A DNA stretch of 64,000 nt from positions 558,001-622,000 of the forward strand of contig NZ_JAWMQR010000001.1 in the NCBI RefSeq assembly GCF_033283405.1. The letters are read 5' to 3'. Under the pieces are notes generated by a model, which was given only the letters and a program-made list of their open reading frames with translations, was not told the DNA's origin and searched no databases. Of the stretch, positions 34,439 to 42,681 are shown one piece after another; the first letter of the stretch is position 1, and each line of letters begins with the position of its first letter. The position numbers and the translations under genes are program-made. This stretch comes from Halioxenophilus sp033283405 (lineage in GTDB: Bacteria > Pseudomonadota > Gammaproteobacteria > Pseudomonadales > Cellvibrionaceae).

Positions 34439-36301
34439 ATGAAGTGTAATGCCACTGATGTGCCAGCACCCCATGAGATTGATATCCCCGCCCTGAAAGC
34501 CAAATACAGTGATGAACGCGCAAAACGTGTCCGTCCTGAAGGCCAAAAGCAGTACACCAAGCTTAAAGAAGACAAGGAGTTCAACGAAGAGTACCTCCAC
34601 GACCCGCACACCCCGGTAGAGGAGCGTGCCCCACTTGATGAAGAGCTGGAAGTTGCCATCCTAGGTGCGGGTTGGTCGGGTATTTTGGCGGCCTACCACC
34701 TGAAAAAGGCCGGCGTAACCGATTACCGTAATATCGACCACGCCGGTGACTGGGGTGGTGTGTGGTATTGGAACCGCTATCCCGGCATCCAATGCGACAA
34801 CGACGCCTACTGTTATCTGCCGCTGTTGGAAGAGACCGGCTTTATGCCCACCAAAAAGTACTCCGATGGCTACGAAATCTACGACTACTTCAAGATCATC
34901 GAAAACAAATTCGAACTCGGAGAAAAGGCACTTTTCCACACCGTAGTGCAATCGCTGCAATGGGATGAAGCAAGCAAGCGTTGGCTTATCGGCACTAACC
35001 GTGGCGATAACATTCGCGCCCGATTTGTGATTGTCGCCAACGGATTGTTGAATATTCCTAAATTCCCCAAAGTTCCCGGTATTCACGAGTTTAAAGGCAA
35101 GATGTTCCACACTTCTCGCTGGGAGTACGACTACACCGGTGGCGAATATCGTAAGCCTGTACTCGATAAACTGGCGGATAAAGAAGTTGCCATTTTGGGT
35201 ACTGGCGCTACTGCCATTCAGGCAATTCCCTACCTCGGCAAATACGCCAAGAAGGTCTACGTCCTGCAGCGTACACCTTCGGTTGTTGACCAGCGCTACA
35301 ACCACCCCACTGACCAGGATTGGGCGGCCAGCTTGAAGGCAGGCTGGCAGCTAGAGCGAATTGATAACTTCCACCGCGGCGCCATGGTCGGCCGTTTCAA
35401 CCCCGGTGAGGAAGATCAGGTGTGTGACTTCTGGACCGAAATCACCCGCAATATGTCGGCCGACCTCAGGAAAGAGGGCACCGATGAAACTGTCGACATC
35501 ATGGAGTACTACGCCCGCCGCGAGACCATGGATTATCAGGTGATGGAGCGCATGCGCGATCGTGTCGATAGCCTGGTGGAAGACAAAGAGACCGCGGAAG
35601 CCCTGAAAGTTTGGTACCGCTTCCTCTGTAAGCGCCCGCTCTCCAACGATGATTATTACGATACCTTCAACCTGCCAAACGTTGAGTTGGTAGATGTCTC
35701 TGACAGCCAAGGCCTGGAGTGCATGACCGAAAACGGCTTCAAAGCCAACGGCAAAGAGTACAAGATCGACTGCATGATCTTCGCCAGCGGCTTTGAGGTA
35801 ACCAGTGACCTGGATCGCCGCTGGGGTATTGATACCTATACTGGTCGTGATGGACTCTCTATTTACGAACATTGGAAGTACGGTTACAAAACCCTGCACG
35901 GTACCATGACCTCCAAGTTCCCCAACCAATTCTTCATCGGCTACTACCAGGGTGGTGTCAACGCGTCCACCACTCACCAGTACAGCCAGCAGGGGCTACA
36001 CGCGGCCTATATCATCAAAGAGGCCATCGACAAAGGCTACCAAGCCGTTGAACCCGCTGAAGAAGCTCAGGCTGCATGGGTGCAACATATCCGGGAAACC
36101 GCGGCTAATGTTGAATCCTTTGTTGATCAATGTCCCCCCAGTTACTACAACAACGAAGGCCAGAAGGTCATCGATGAAAACGGTAACGAGGTCTATCGTA
36201 ATTTCCTCGGCGAGATTTACGGCCCAGGCTGGGAAGCTTTTGAGCAGATCGTTAGTGATTGGCGCAACAAAGGCGACCTGGAAGGAATGGTTAAAGAGTA
36301 A
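34439..36301 (+). CDS. Baeyer-Villiger-type flavin monooxygenase (copy 2)
   Basis: A 620-residue paralogue of 22443-24290 with the same domain plan: FAD loop GAGWSG near residue 76, the fingerprint FKGKMFHTSRWE, second dinucleotide loop GTGATAIQ and a C-terminal NNEGQKVIDENG segment shared with copy 1. The final residue of the fingerprint is Glu where the consensus has Pro or Asp. ATG 34439 has AAGAGG six bases upstream; a TTG at 34433 is possible. It heads the BVMO-Rieske-ThDP-ALDH operon, 285 bases after the SDR. Confidence 0.9.
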   Translation: MKCNATDVPAPHEIDIPALKAKYSDERAKRVRPEGQKQYTKLKEDKEFNEEYLHDPHTPVEERAPLDEELEVAILGAGWSGILAAYHLKKAGVTDYRNIDHAGDWGGVWYWNRYPGIQCDNDAYCYLPLLEETGFMPTKKYSDGYEIYDYFKIIENKFELGEKALFHTVVQSLQWDEASKRWLIGTNRGDNIRARFVIVANGLLNIPKFPKVPGIHEFKGKMFHTSRWEYDYTGGEYRKPVLDKLADKEVAILGTGATAIQAIPYLGKYAKKVYVLQRTPSVVDQRYNHPTDQDWAASLKAGWQLERIDNFHRGAMVGRFNPGEEDQVCDFWTEITRNMSADLRKEGTDETVDIMEYYARRETMDYQVMERMRDRVDSLVEDKETAEALKVWYRFLCKRPLSNDDYYDTFNLPNVELVDVSDSQGLECMTENGFKANGKEYKIDCMIFASGFEVTSDLDRRWGIDTYTGRDGLSIYEHWKYGYKTLHGTMTSKFPNQFFIGYYQGGVNASTTHQYSQQGLHAAYIIKEAIDKGYQAVEPAEEAQAAWVQHIRETAANVESFVDQCPPSYYNNEGQKVIDENGNEVYRNFLGEIYGPGWEAFEQIVSDWRNKGDLEGMVKE

Positions 36302-36318
36302 TCGTTGTCACACAACAA

Positions 36319-36339
36319 GGGCCGGCGTAGTGCCGGCTC
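36319..36339 (+). other. BVMO-Rieske intercistronic hairpin (module 2)
   Basis: GCCGGC / GCCGGC with a 5-base GTAGT loop, extended by two further pairs, 18 bases after the BVMO stop. Confidence 0.5.
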
Positions 36340-36423
36340 ATACAATAACAACCCAATAATTCCGCTAAGCGCTGCATATCCAGTAAAGGCGCAGCGACCA
36401 AGATACAAAATCGGGAGCAGACA

Positions 36424-37830
36424 ATGAGTAGCGTACCAACAGACGACAACTACGGCCCCTTATCAGACGAAGACCTTGGCAAGCCGTTAACCTACCCCGT
36501 TGAAGCCTTTATCTCCCGGGAGTACCTGGAGAAAGAGAAAGAGCTGCTGTGGCCCAAAGTATGGCAAATGGCGGCGCGCCTGGAAGATATACCCGAAGTA
36601 GGGGACTACATCACCTACAACATCTGCGACGAGTCGATTGTTATCGTTCGCTCTGCACCCGATACCATTAAAGCCTTCTACAACGTCTGCCCGCACCGTG
36701 GCCGTCAGTTGGTGAGCACACCCGACGATCAAAACTGCGTGAAAGGTCGCAAAAAGACCTTTGTTTGTGGTTTCCACGGCTGGCAGTTCAATTTAGAAGG
36801 CGAGAATACCTTTATTCTCGATCCACAAGATTGGCAGGGTATTCTTGATAAATCCCTCACCTGTCTAACCCCGGTTGAGCATGTCGATACCTGGGGTGGT
36901 TGGATCTACGTTAATTTCAATAAAGAGGCTGAGCCACTGAGTGACTTCCTGGGTGAAGCCGGCCGCATCCTGAGCCATTTTCAGTTTGAAAAAATGCGCT
37001 ACAAGTGGCGTCAGTGGGAGATCTACCCCTGTAACTGGAAGACCGCCATTGAGGCCTTTATGGAACCCTACCATGTAGCCGGTACCCACACTCAGCTGCT
37101 GAAATACGGCGAGTTCTACGCTTACAGTAAACCCTATGGTTGGCACGGCGTGAGCGGCTTTGATGAGCGTGATAGCAGCGCCAAAAACAGCCAGAGCAGT
37201 ACCGTGGTGCGTACCGGCCGTAAAGACCAGGACCCGCGTATATCCACCTATGAATTAATTCGCGAAAACTACGAAACCGTAAACTACTCAGCCTCTACCG
37301 AGACCCTGGTGAACGCCGCGAAGCGTTTAGTGGATGAACTGCCGGAAGGCACGCCCCCCGGCGAGGTGATGGCCCACCTGATGAAATCAGCCAAAGCCGA
37401 CGATGCCGCCCGTGGTGTGGATTGGCCGGAAATTCCACCAGAGGTGATGTCTGAAGCGGGCCTGGCGTGGAGCATGTTCCCCAACCAAACCATACTCCAG
37501 GGGCCAACCTTTGCCCTCTGTTACCGCGTACGCCCCTACGGTGACGACCCCAGCCAGTGTATTTTCGAATCCTACGCTCTAGAGCGATTCCCCGAAGGGC
37601 AGGAGCCAAAACCGGAGTGGGTGAAGGCCGAGCCTACCGCCGAGAAGTGGGGCTCCGTATTGGCTCAGGATTTCGCCAATATGGAGTTTGTGCAGAAGGG
37701 GATGAAGTCCCGTGGTTTCCGCGGCACCCTGCCCAACCCACATCAGGAACAGAAAATTACCAACTTCCACCGCCATCTCTCCACTGTGATGGAAGGTCGC
37801 GGCGCCATAAAACCGATTAAAAAAGATTAA
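36424..37830 (+). CDS. Rieske non-haem iron oxygenase, large subunit (copy 2)
   Basis: A 468-residue paralogue of 24372-25739. Rieske ligands are Cys89/His91 (CPHRG) and Cys115/His118 (CGFH); the iron site is Glu214, His217 and His222 (FMEPYHVAGTH), again with Glu at the bridging position. Good GGGAG before ATG. Upstream BVMO and downstream ThDP enzyme are in the same order as expected for a duplicated module. No dedicated redox partner or beta subunit is present. Confidence 0.9.
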   Translation: MSSVPTDDNYGPLSDEDLGKPLTYPVEAFISREYLEKEKELLWPKVWQMAARLEDIPEVGDYITYNICDESIVIVRSAPDTIKAFYNVCPHRGRQLVSTPDDQNCVKGRKKTFVCGFHGWQFNLEGENTFILDPQDWQGILDKSLTCLTPVEHVDTWGGWIYVNFNKEAEPLSDFLGEAGRILSHFQFEKMRYKWRQWEIYPCNWKTAIEAFMEPYHVAGTHTQLLKYGEFYAYSKPYGWHGVSGFDERDSSAKNSQSSTVVRTGRKDQDPRISTYELIRENYETVNYSASTETLVNAAKRLVDELPEGTPPGEVMAHLMKSAKADDAARGVDWPEIPPEVMSEAGLAWSMFPNQTILQGPTFALCYRVRPYGDDPSQCIFESYALERFPEGQEPKPEWVKAEPTAEKWGSVLAQDFANMEFVQKGMKSRGFRGTLPNPHQEQKITNFHRHLSTVMEGRGAIKPIKKD

Positions 37831-37906
37831 GCTTCTCGGCGCACATTTACGCTTGAAACGATTTCTGCCACCACACTGTATGCTCGATTAAGAGCTAAGG
37901 CGAAGC

Positions 37907-37932
37907 GCCGGTAGCCAATAAGCCCTACCGGC
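37907..37932 (+). other. Rieske-ThDP intercistronic hairpin
   Basis: GCCGGTAG / CTACCGGC with a 10-base loop in the 127-base gap. Confidence 0.5.
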
Positions 37933-37957
37933 AGGCTATAAATTTTGGAGATAAACT

Positions 37958-39694
37958 ATGTCAGTACCTGTTCATGAACGCATTGTGGATCTACTGGAGG
38001 CCGAAGGCATCGACACCCTGTTCGGCATTCCCGATCCTGGTTTTATTCATATGGCTATGGTTTGTGAAAAGCGTGGCTGGAAAGTGGTGGCGCCGCACCA
38101 CGAACAAAACGGGGCATTTATGGCCGATGCCTGGTCGCGTATGACCGGCAAACCGGGTGTCTGTTTTGGCACTCAAGGCCCAGGCGTTTCCAACCTGGCG
38201 ACCGCTATGATCGTCGCCAAAAAAGAGGGCTCACCCACCATCTTTTTTGGCGGTAACCGCTCCCGTACTGCCAACCAGCGCGCCCGCGTAGGCCGCATTC
38301 AGTATATGAACCAAATGGACCACTTTAAGCCACTGGTTAAATACGCGGCCATTGTGGAAGAGCCTGATCAGGTGGATGAGATCGTACGCGAAGCCATTCG
38401 GCAGGTAACCACCGGCAAGCCCGGGCCCGCCTACATTGAATTACCGCTCTCGGTTATTCACGAAACCTACAACTGGCCGCCGATTCAATCCCCCGAGAAG
38501 TACCGCATGGTTGAGCAACACGCCAGCGGCCCCATGATCAACAAAGCGGTAGAGCTGATTAAAGCCGCGAAAAACCCAGTACTTCTGGTGGGTCAGGGCA
38601 TGTTTACCTCCCGTTCGCACGCCTTGGTCGCGCAATTGGCTGAAAAGCTCGACTGCCCGATTCTGCAAACCTCCGGCTGCGCCATGACCATCAAAGGCCA
38701 GGAAGATCGCACCTTCGCCTACGGCTTCTCACCGGCTGGCCGAGCCGCGGCCAGTGAATCGGACCTCTGTATCGCCATTGGTACCGAGCTTGGTGAACCC
38801 GTGCACATGGGTATCGGCCGCCACTGGGAGAAGGGCGACGCACAACGTAAGTGGGTCTACCTGGATCGCGACGCCTCCGCCATGGGCGTTAACCGCCCCA
38901 TCGACGCACCGCTGGTTGGTTGCATGCGCGATATCATTCCGCAATTGATCGAGGCATTGGGCGATTACCAGGGCAGCGCCAGCGAAGAGTTCAAAGGCTG
39001 GATCACTCAGCAAAAAGAGTGGAAAGCCAAACTGCTGGCTGAAGTACCCACCGGCGGTACTCCTGTGCACCCTGCGCGATTAATCGTAGAGGCTACCAAG
39101 GTAATTCCCGAAAACGCCATCTACGCGGCGGACGGCGGCTCCACCACCATCTACGGTTGGACCTATACCCAATACAAGCCTGAAGATCTGGTTTGGAACC
39201 AAAACACCGGTCATCTGGGCACAGGCTTACCCTACGCGATTGGTGCTTCACTGGCCGCCAATAACGAGCGCCCAGTGGTATTCGTCACCGGCGACTCTTC
39301 ATTCATGTTTTCACTGAATGAGCTGGAAACCGCGGTACGCAAAAAGTGCCCAATCGTCACCGTCGTTGCCTGTGATTACTCTTGGGGCTTGGAAGTCGGC
39401 TGCTGGAAAAAACAGGTCGGCCCCGATTCACCCGAAACCGAGGCCCATTGGGGCAATTGGGTCCGCTTCGACAAGATCGCCGAAGGCTTTGGTGCCACCG
39501 GTTATTTTGTTGAGCGCGAAGAGGATATCGCCTCAACCGTGGCAGAAGCTATTGCCGCTGGCAAACCGGCCGTGATTCAGGTTCCCGTCGATGCCTACGC
39601 CAACGCCATGGATGCACCTAACTATGAGGAATTTAAATCCTGGTACACCGACTTTAAAGCGGGTTACGGTGCCGAAGCCGAAGACGCTTACTAG
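37958..39694 (+). CDS. Thiamine-diphosphate-dependent enzyme (copy 2)
   Basis: A 578-residue ThDP enzyme. PYR-domain Glu in PHHEQNGAFM near residue 49; the PP-domain motif is GDSSFMF...CDYSWG. It shares long blocks with 26994-28700, for example a PDSPETEAHWG versus PDTPETEAHWG segment near residue 490. In module 1 the corresponding gene is inverted on the minus strand. The C-terminus carries a short acidic tail (AEAEDAY). GGAG seven bases before ATG. Probably lyase or decarboxylase; the aldehyde dehydrogenase downstream fits an aldehyde product. Confidence 0.86.
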   Translation: MSVPVHERIVDLLEAEGIDTLFGIPDPGFIHMAMVCEKRGWKVVAPHHEQNGAFMADAWSRMTGKPGVCFGTQGPGVSNLATAMIVAKKEGSPTIFFGGNRSRTANQRARVGRIQYMNQMDHFKPLVKYAAIVEEPDQVDEIVREAIRQVTTGKPGPAYIELPLSVIHETYNWPPIQSPEKYRMVEQHASGPMINKAVELIKAAKNPVLLVGQGMFTSRSHALVAQLAEKLDCPILQTSGCAMTIKGQEDRTFAYGFSPAGRAAASESDLCIAIGTELGEPVHMGIGRHWEKGDAQRKWVYLDRDASAMGVNRPIDAPLVGCMRDIIPQLIEALGDYQGSASEEFKGWITQQKEWKAKLLAEVPTGGTPVHPARLIVEATKVIPENAIYAADGGSTTIYGWTYTQYKPEDLVWNQNTGHLGTGLPYAIGASLAANNERPVVFVTGDSSFMFSLNELETAVRKKCPIVTVVACDYSWGLEVGCWKKQVGPDSPETEAHWGNWVRFDKIAEGFGATGYFVEREEDIASTVAEAIAAGKPAVIQVPVDAYANAMDAPNYEEFKSWYTDFKAGYGAEAEDAY

Positions 39695-39734
39695 CAGACG
39701 GTTAACTTGGCAGCAACAGCCAGCTTAAAATACG

Positions 39735-39768
39735 CCAGTCACACGAGAGCGCTAAACTCTGTGGCTGG
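39735..39768 (+). other. ThDP-ALDH intercistronic hairpin 1
   Basis: CCAGTCACA / TGTGGCTGG, nine pairs with one U-G, 16-base loop. Confidence 0.4.
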
Positions 39769-39775
39769 TGCCAAA

Positions 39776-39797
39776 GCGCCGCACCTGTTTGCGGCGC
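39776..39797 (+). other. ThDP-ALDH intercistronic hairpin 2
   Basis: GCGCCGCA / TGCGGCGC with a six-base loop, eight bases after hairpin 1. No U tract. Confidence 0.5.
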
Positions 39798-39865
39798 CCT
39801 TGCTTCCAGCCAATACTTAAATCCGGGCACGCTGCCCGTAACATAACAACAAAGGATCACGGACC

Positions 39866-41296
39866 ATGCGCGAGTACCTTAAATTCTATATCGACGGCCA
39901 ATGGGTCGACCCGGTCACGATGCAAACTACCAATACCATTAACCCAGCCACTGAAGAGGTCTCTGGCACCATCGCGTTGGGCTCCGAGGCCGATGTCGAT
40001 AAAGCCGTAGCCGCGGCCCGCAAAGCGTTTGCAACCTGGTCACAAACCACCAAAGAGGAGCGTTTGGCTGTTTTAGAGCGCATTCAGGAAGAGATGGGCA
40101 AGCGCGCCGAAGATTTGGGCGCGGCAGTTACCGAAGAGATGGGTGCGCCCTCATTCCTGGCCAACGGTTTTCATATTGGCCTCGGCCAGGGCCACCTGGG
40201 CACCGCCATCGAAGTATTAAAAGGTTTCGAACCCGAAGAGCTGCGCGGCAACACCATGATTCGCCACGAACCTATCGGTGTAGTCGGCATGATTACCCCT
40301 TGGAACTGGCCGATAAACCAGGTCACCGTGAAGGTTTTCCCAGCACTGGCAGCCGGCTGCACAGTGGTACTTAAGCCATCGCAGGAAGCACATTTCTCCG
40401 CACAAATTCTGGCCGAGATTTTCGATGCCGCCGGCGTGCCAGCAGGCGTGTTTAATATGGTTCAGGGCCGTGGCTCCGTTATTGGCACCGCCCTGGCGCA
40501 ACATGTCGACGTTGATATGGTTTCCATCACTGGTTCCGAATCCGCCGGCGTACAGGTGGCTATCAACGCCGCCCCTACCGTTAAGCGGGTTACCCAGGAG
40601 CTGGGTGGAAAGAGCGTCAACTTTATTCTGGACGACGAAGATCTGGCCGCTAACGTTGCCAAGGGCATCGGTGGCATGATGCTCAACTCAGGCCAAACCT
40701 GTAGTGCCACCTCCCGTATGCTGGTACCTATGTCGCGCATGGCGGAAGCCATCGCCGCGGCCAAACAGGCGGCGGAGGCCACTGTGGTTGGCGACCCAAC
40801 CACCGACGTCTACATGGGCCCAGTGGTATCCAAATCTCAGTTTGAATCCATCCAGGGTTACATTAAGCAAGGTATGGAAGAGGGCGCCGAACTGGTTACC
40901 GGTGGACCCGGCCGTCCGGAAGGGTTGGAGAAAGGTTTTTATGTGAAACCTACCGTCTTTGCCAATGTTACCAACGACATGGTGATCGCCCGTGAAGAGA
41001 TCTTTGGCCCGGTGCAGGTGATTATCGGCTATGACGATATTGACCACGGCATTGCCATCGCCAACGATTCTCCCTTTGGCTTGGCCGGTAACGTAGCCGG
41101 TAAAGACTTAGAAGGCTGCCGTGCGGTAGCACGTCGCATCCGTTCCGGCTGGGTATCCATCAACGATGGTTTCGACTTTATGTGTCCGTTTGGCGGTTAC
41201 AAACGCAGCGGTAATGGCCGAGAGTGGGGGGCCTTTGGCTTCCACGAATATTTTGAAGTGAAGGGCATGCTCGGTTACGTGCCTGCAGAAGGTTAG
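39866..41296 (+). CDS. NAD(P)-dependent aldehyde dehydrogenase
   Basis: A 476-residue ALDH that would oxidise an aldehyde to the acid. Cofactor region PWNWPINQ, catalytic Glu in QELGGKS (about residue 250) and catalytic Cys in NSGQTCSA (about 283), and a C-terminal GGYKRSGNGRE segment are all present. It is last in the BVMO-Rieske-ThDP operon and ends at a strong terminator. Its position right after a ThDP enzyme suggests it takes the aldehyde released there. Confidence 0.9.
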   Translation: MREYLKFYIDGQWVDPVTMQTTNTINPATEEVSGTIALGSEADVDKAVAAARKAFATWSQTTKEERLAVLERIQEEMGKRAEDLGAAVTEEMGAPSFLANGFHIGLGQGHLGTAIEVLKGFEPEELRGNTMIRHEPIGVVGMITPWNWPINQVTVKVFPALAAGCTVVLKPSQEAHFSAQILAEIFDAAGVPAGVFNMVQGRGSVIGTALAQHVDVDMVSITGSESAGVQVAINAAPTVKRVTQELGGKSVNFILDDEDLAANVAKGIGGMMLNSGQTCSATSRMLVPMSRMAEAIAAAKQAAEATVVGDPTTDVYMGPVVSKSQFESIQGYIKQGMEEGAELVTGGPGRPEGLEKGFYVKPTVFANVTNDMVIAREEIFGPVQVIIGYDDIDHGIAIANDSPFGLAGNVAGKDLEGCRAVARRIRSGWVSINDGFDFMCPFGGYKRSGNGREWGAFGFHEYFEVKGMLGYVPAEG

Positions 41297-41314
41297 TCCA
41301 ACTAACGGCAATCG

Positions 41315-41341
41315 AAAGGGAGGCCTCGCGCCTCCCTTTTT
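41315..41341 (+). terminator. Intrinsic terminator of the second oxygenase operon
   Basis: AAAGGGAGGC / GCCTCCCTTT with a CTCGC loop, ending in a T run (41337-41341), 19 bases after the ALDH stop. Confidence 0.88.
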
Positions 41342-41510
41342 GTTTTGGAAGTGCTCACTGTTATTGAGCGGGAATGGAATCTAGCTTTGCACTGGATAGT
41401 TTACGGTATGGGCATCAGAATAGGTTGGTGATTAAATGGTTGCTACGTGTTTAGCATTAATAGGTGCTGGGTTAGCGCTATTGCTTGTGTCTGTTGCATT
41501 CATGTAATTA

Positions 41511-42263
41511 CTAGGCGGCGCTGGTGCCGCCATCCACCAACATATCTATCGCCGTTACATACGCGGCCATGTCGGAACAGAGAAATAGCGAGCAATTGGC
41601 GACATCGATGGGCTGGCCGAAGCGTTTTAATGTGGTGGCGTTGATTTGCATTTGGCGTATCTGTTCGGAGCCACCGGCAGACATGGGTGTTTCTATTACT
41701 CCCGGGCAGACGGTATTAGCGCGAACACCGCGCGAGCCATATTCCAAGGCGACGCTTTTGGTCATCTGGCGAATCGCGCCTTTAGTGGCCTGATAGGCAA
41801 AAGCACCAGGGCTGGCAATAACGCCGAGCATGGAGGCGATATTGACTATCGCACTGTTGCCGCTTTTAACCAATTCCGGTAGTACAGTTTTCATACCCAA
41901 CCAGATGCCGGTTTGATTGGTGGCAACTACTTTTTGCCAGCCTTCCATGGTCTCTTTTTCGGCTCCGGCGGGGGAGACAATGCCAGCACTGTTTACCAAG
42001 GTTGTTACCCCGCCAAACAGCGAAACAGCTGTGTCAACCGCAGCCTGCCACTGTTCGCCACTGCTAACGTCCAGGTTGAAAAATTCCGCTTTGCCGCCGT
42101 TGCCTTTTAACTCGTCAGCAAGCGCGCGGCCAAGTTCCTGCTGAATATCACACAGTAAAATGTTAGCGCCTTGTTGGCTGAACAGACGGGCATGGGCAGC
42201 ACCAATGCCGCTGGCAGCGCCCGTAATAATGGCTGTTTTTCCTGAAAGTATTTGGTTCGTCAT
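41511..42263 (-). CDS. Short-chain dehydrogenase/reductase
   Basis: A 250-residue classical SDR: TGAASGIGAA coenzyme loop, NSAG, catalytic Ser in IASMLG and YQATK. The C-terminal DMLVDGGTSAA is typical of NAD(P)-dependent alcohol or diol dehydrogenases. It follows an epoxide-hydrolase-like gene (5-base gap) and a P450 on the same strand, so a diol from the epoxide is a plausible substrate (inference). Confidence 0.87.
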   Translation of the reverse strand: MTNQILSGKTAIITGAASGIGAAHARLFSQQGANILLCDIQQELGRALADELKGNGGKAEFFNLDVSSGEQWQAAVDTAVSLFGGVTTLVNSAGIVSPAGAEKETMEGWQKVVATNQTGIWLGMKTVLPELVKSGNSAIVNIASMLGVIASPGAFAYQATKGAIRQMTKSVALEYGSRGVRANTVCPGVIETPMSAGGSEQIRQMQINATTLKRFGQPIDVANCSLFLCSDMAAYVTAIDMLVDGGTSAA

Positions 42264-42268
42264 TATCG

Positions 42269-42646
42269 TTACTCCACCATACCCAGCTCTTTCACCGTCA
42301 GACGATCGTAATAGTCCCGAAATTCCGCAAATTTTCCGTCGACCACACGGGTTGCGTTCATTACTGGTAATTTCATATGTTTGTTGCCAACGATATGGTC
42401 ATCCACACGCTCACTTAAAATCCATTCACCCTGGCTAACCATATTGACTACAGAGACATCAATTCGAGTAAGGTGATCAAACACTTTAATCAACCATTGG
42501 CGTACACCTTCTTTACCCTCCAAGGCCATTTTTTCCGGTACGTTAAGATATTTGCAATCTTCACTAAACATCTCGGCCATGGCACCCCACTCGCGAGTGG
42601 CCCAGTAGCCAAGAAACCGTCGCATAAGTTGTTCATTGCTGCTCAT
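42269..42646 (-). CDS. Limonene-1,2-epoxide-hydrolase-family protein
   Basis: A 125-residue single-domain protein of the LEH/SnoaL-like cone fold. The five residues used by limonene-1,2-epoxide hydrolase appear in matching context: Tyr33 and Asn35 in KYLNVP, Arg80 and Asp82 in ERVDD, Asp111 in FRDYYD. This supports true epoxide hydrolase activity, giving a diol without a covalent intermediate. It lies between a P450 (35 bases upstream) and an SDR (5 bases downstream). Epoxidation by the P450, hydrolysis, then oxidation would be a coherent route. Confidence 0.78.
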   Translation of the reverse strand: MSSNEQLMRRFLGYWATREWGAMAEMFSEDCKYLNVPEKMALEGKEGVRQWLIKVFDHLTRIDVSVVNMVSQGEWILSERVDDHIVGNKHMKLPVMNATRVVDGKFAEFRDYYDRLTVKELGMVE

Positions 42647-42681
42647 ATTTTTACACTCGTTATTATTATTAAAATGTGAGA

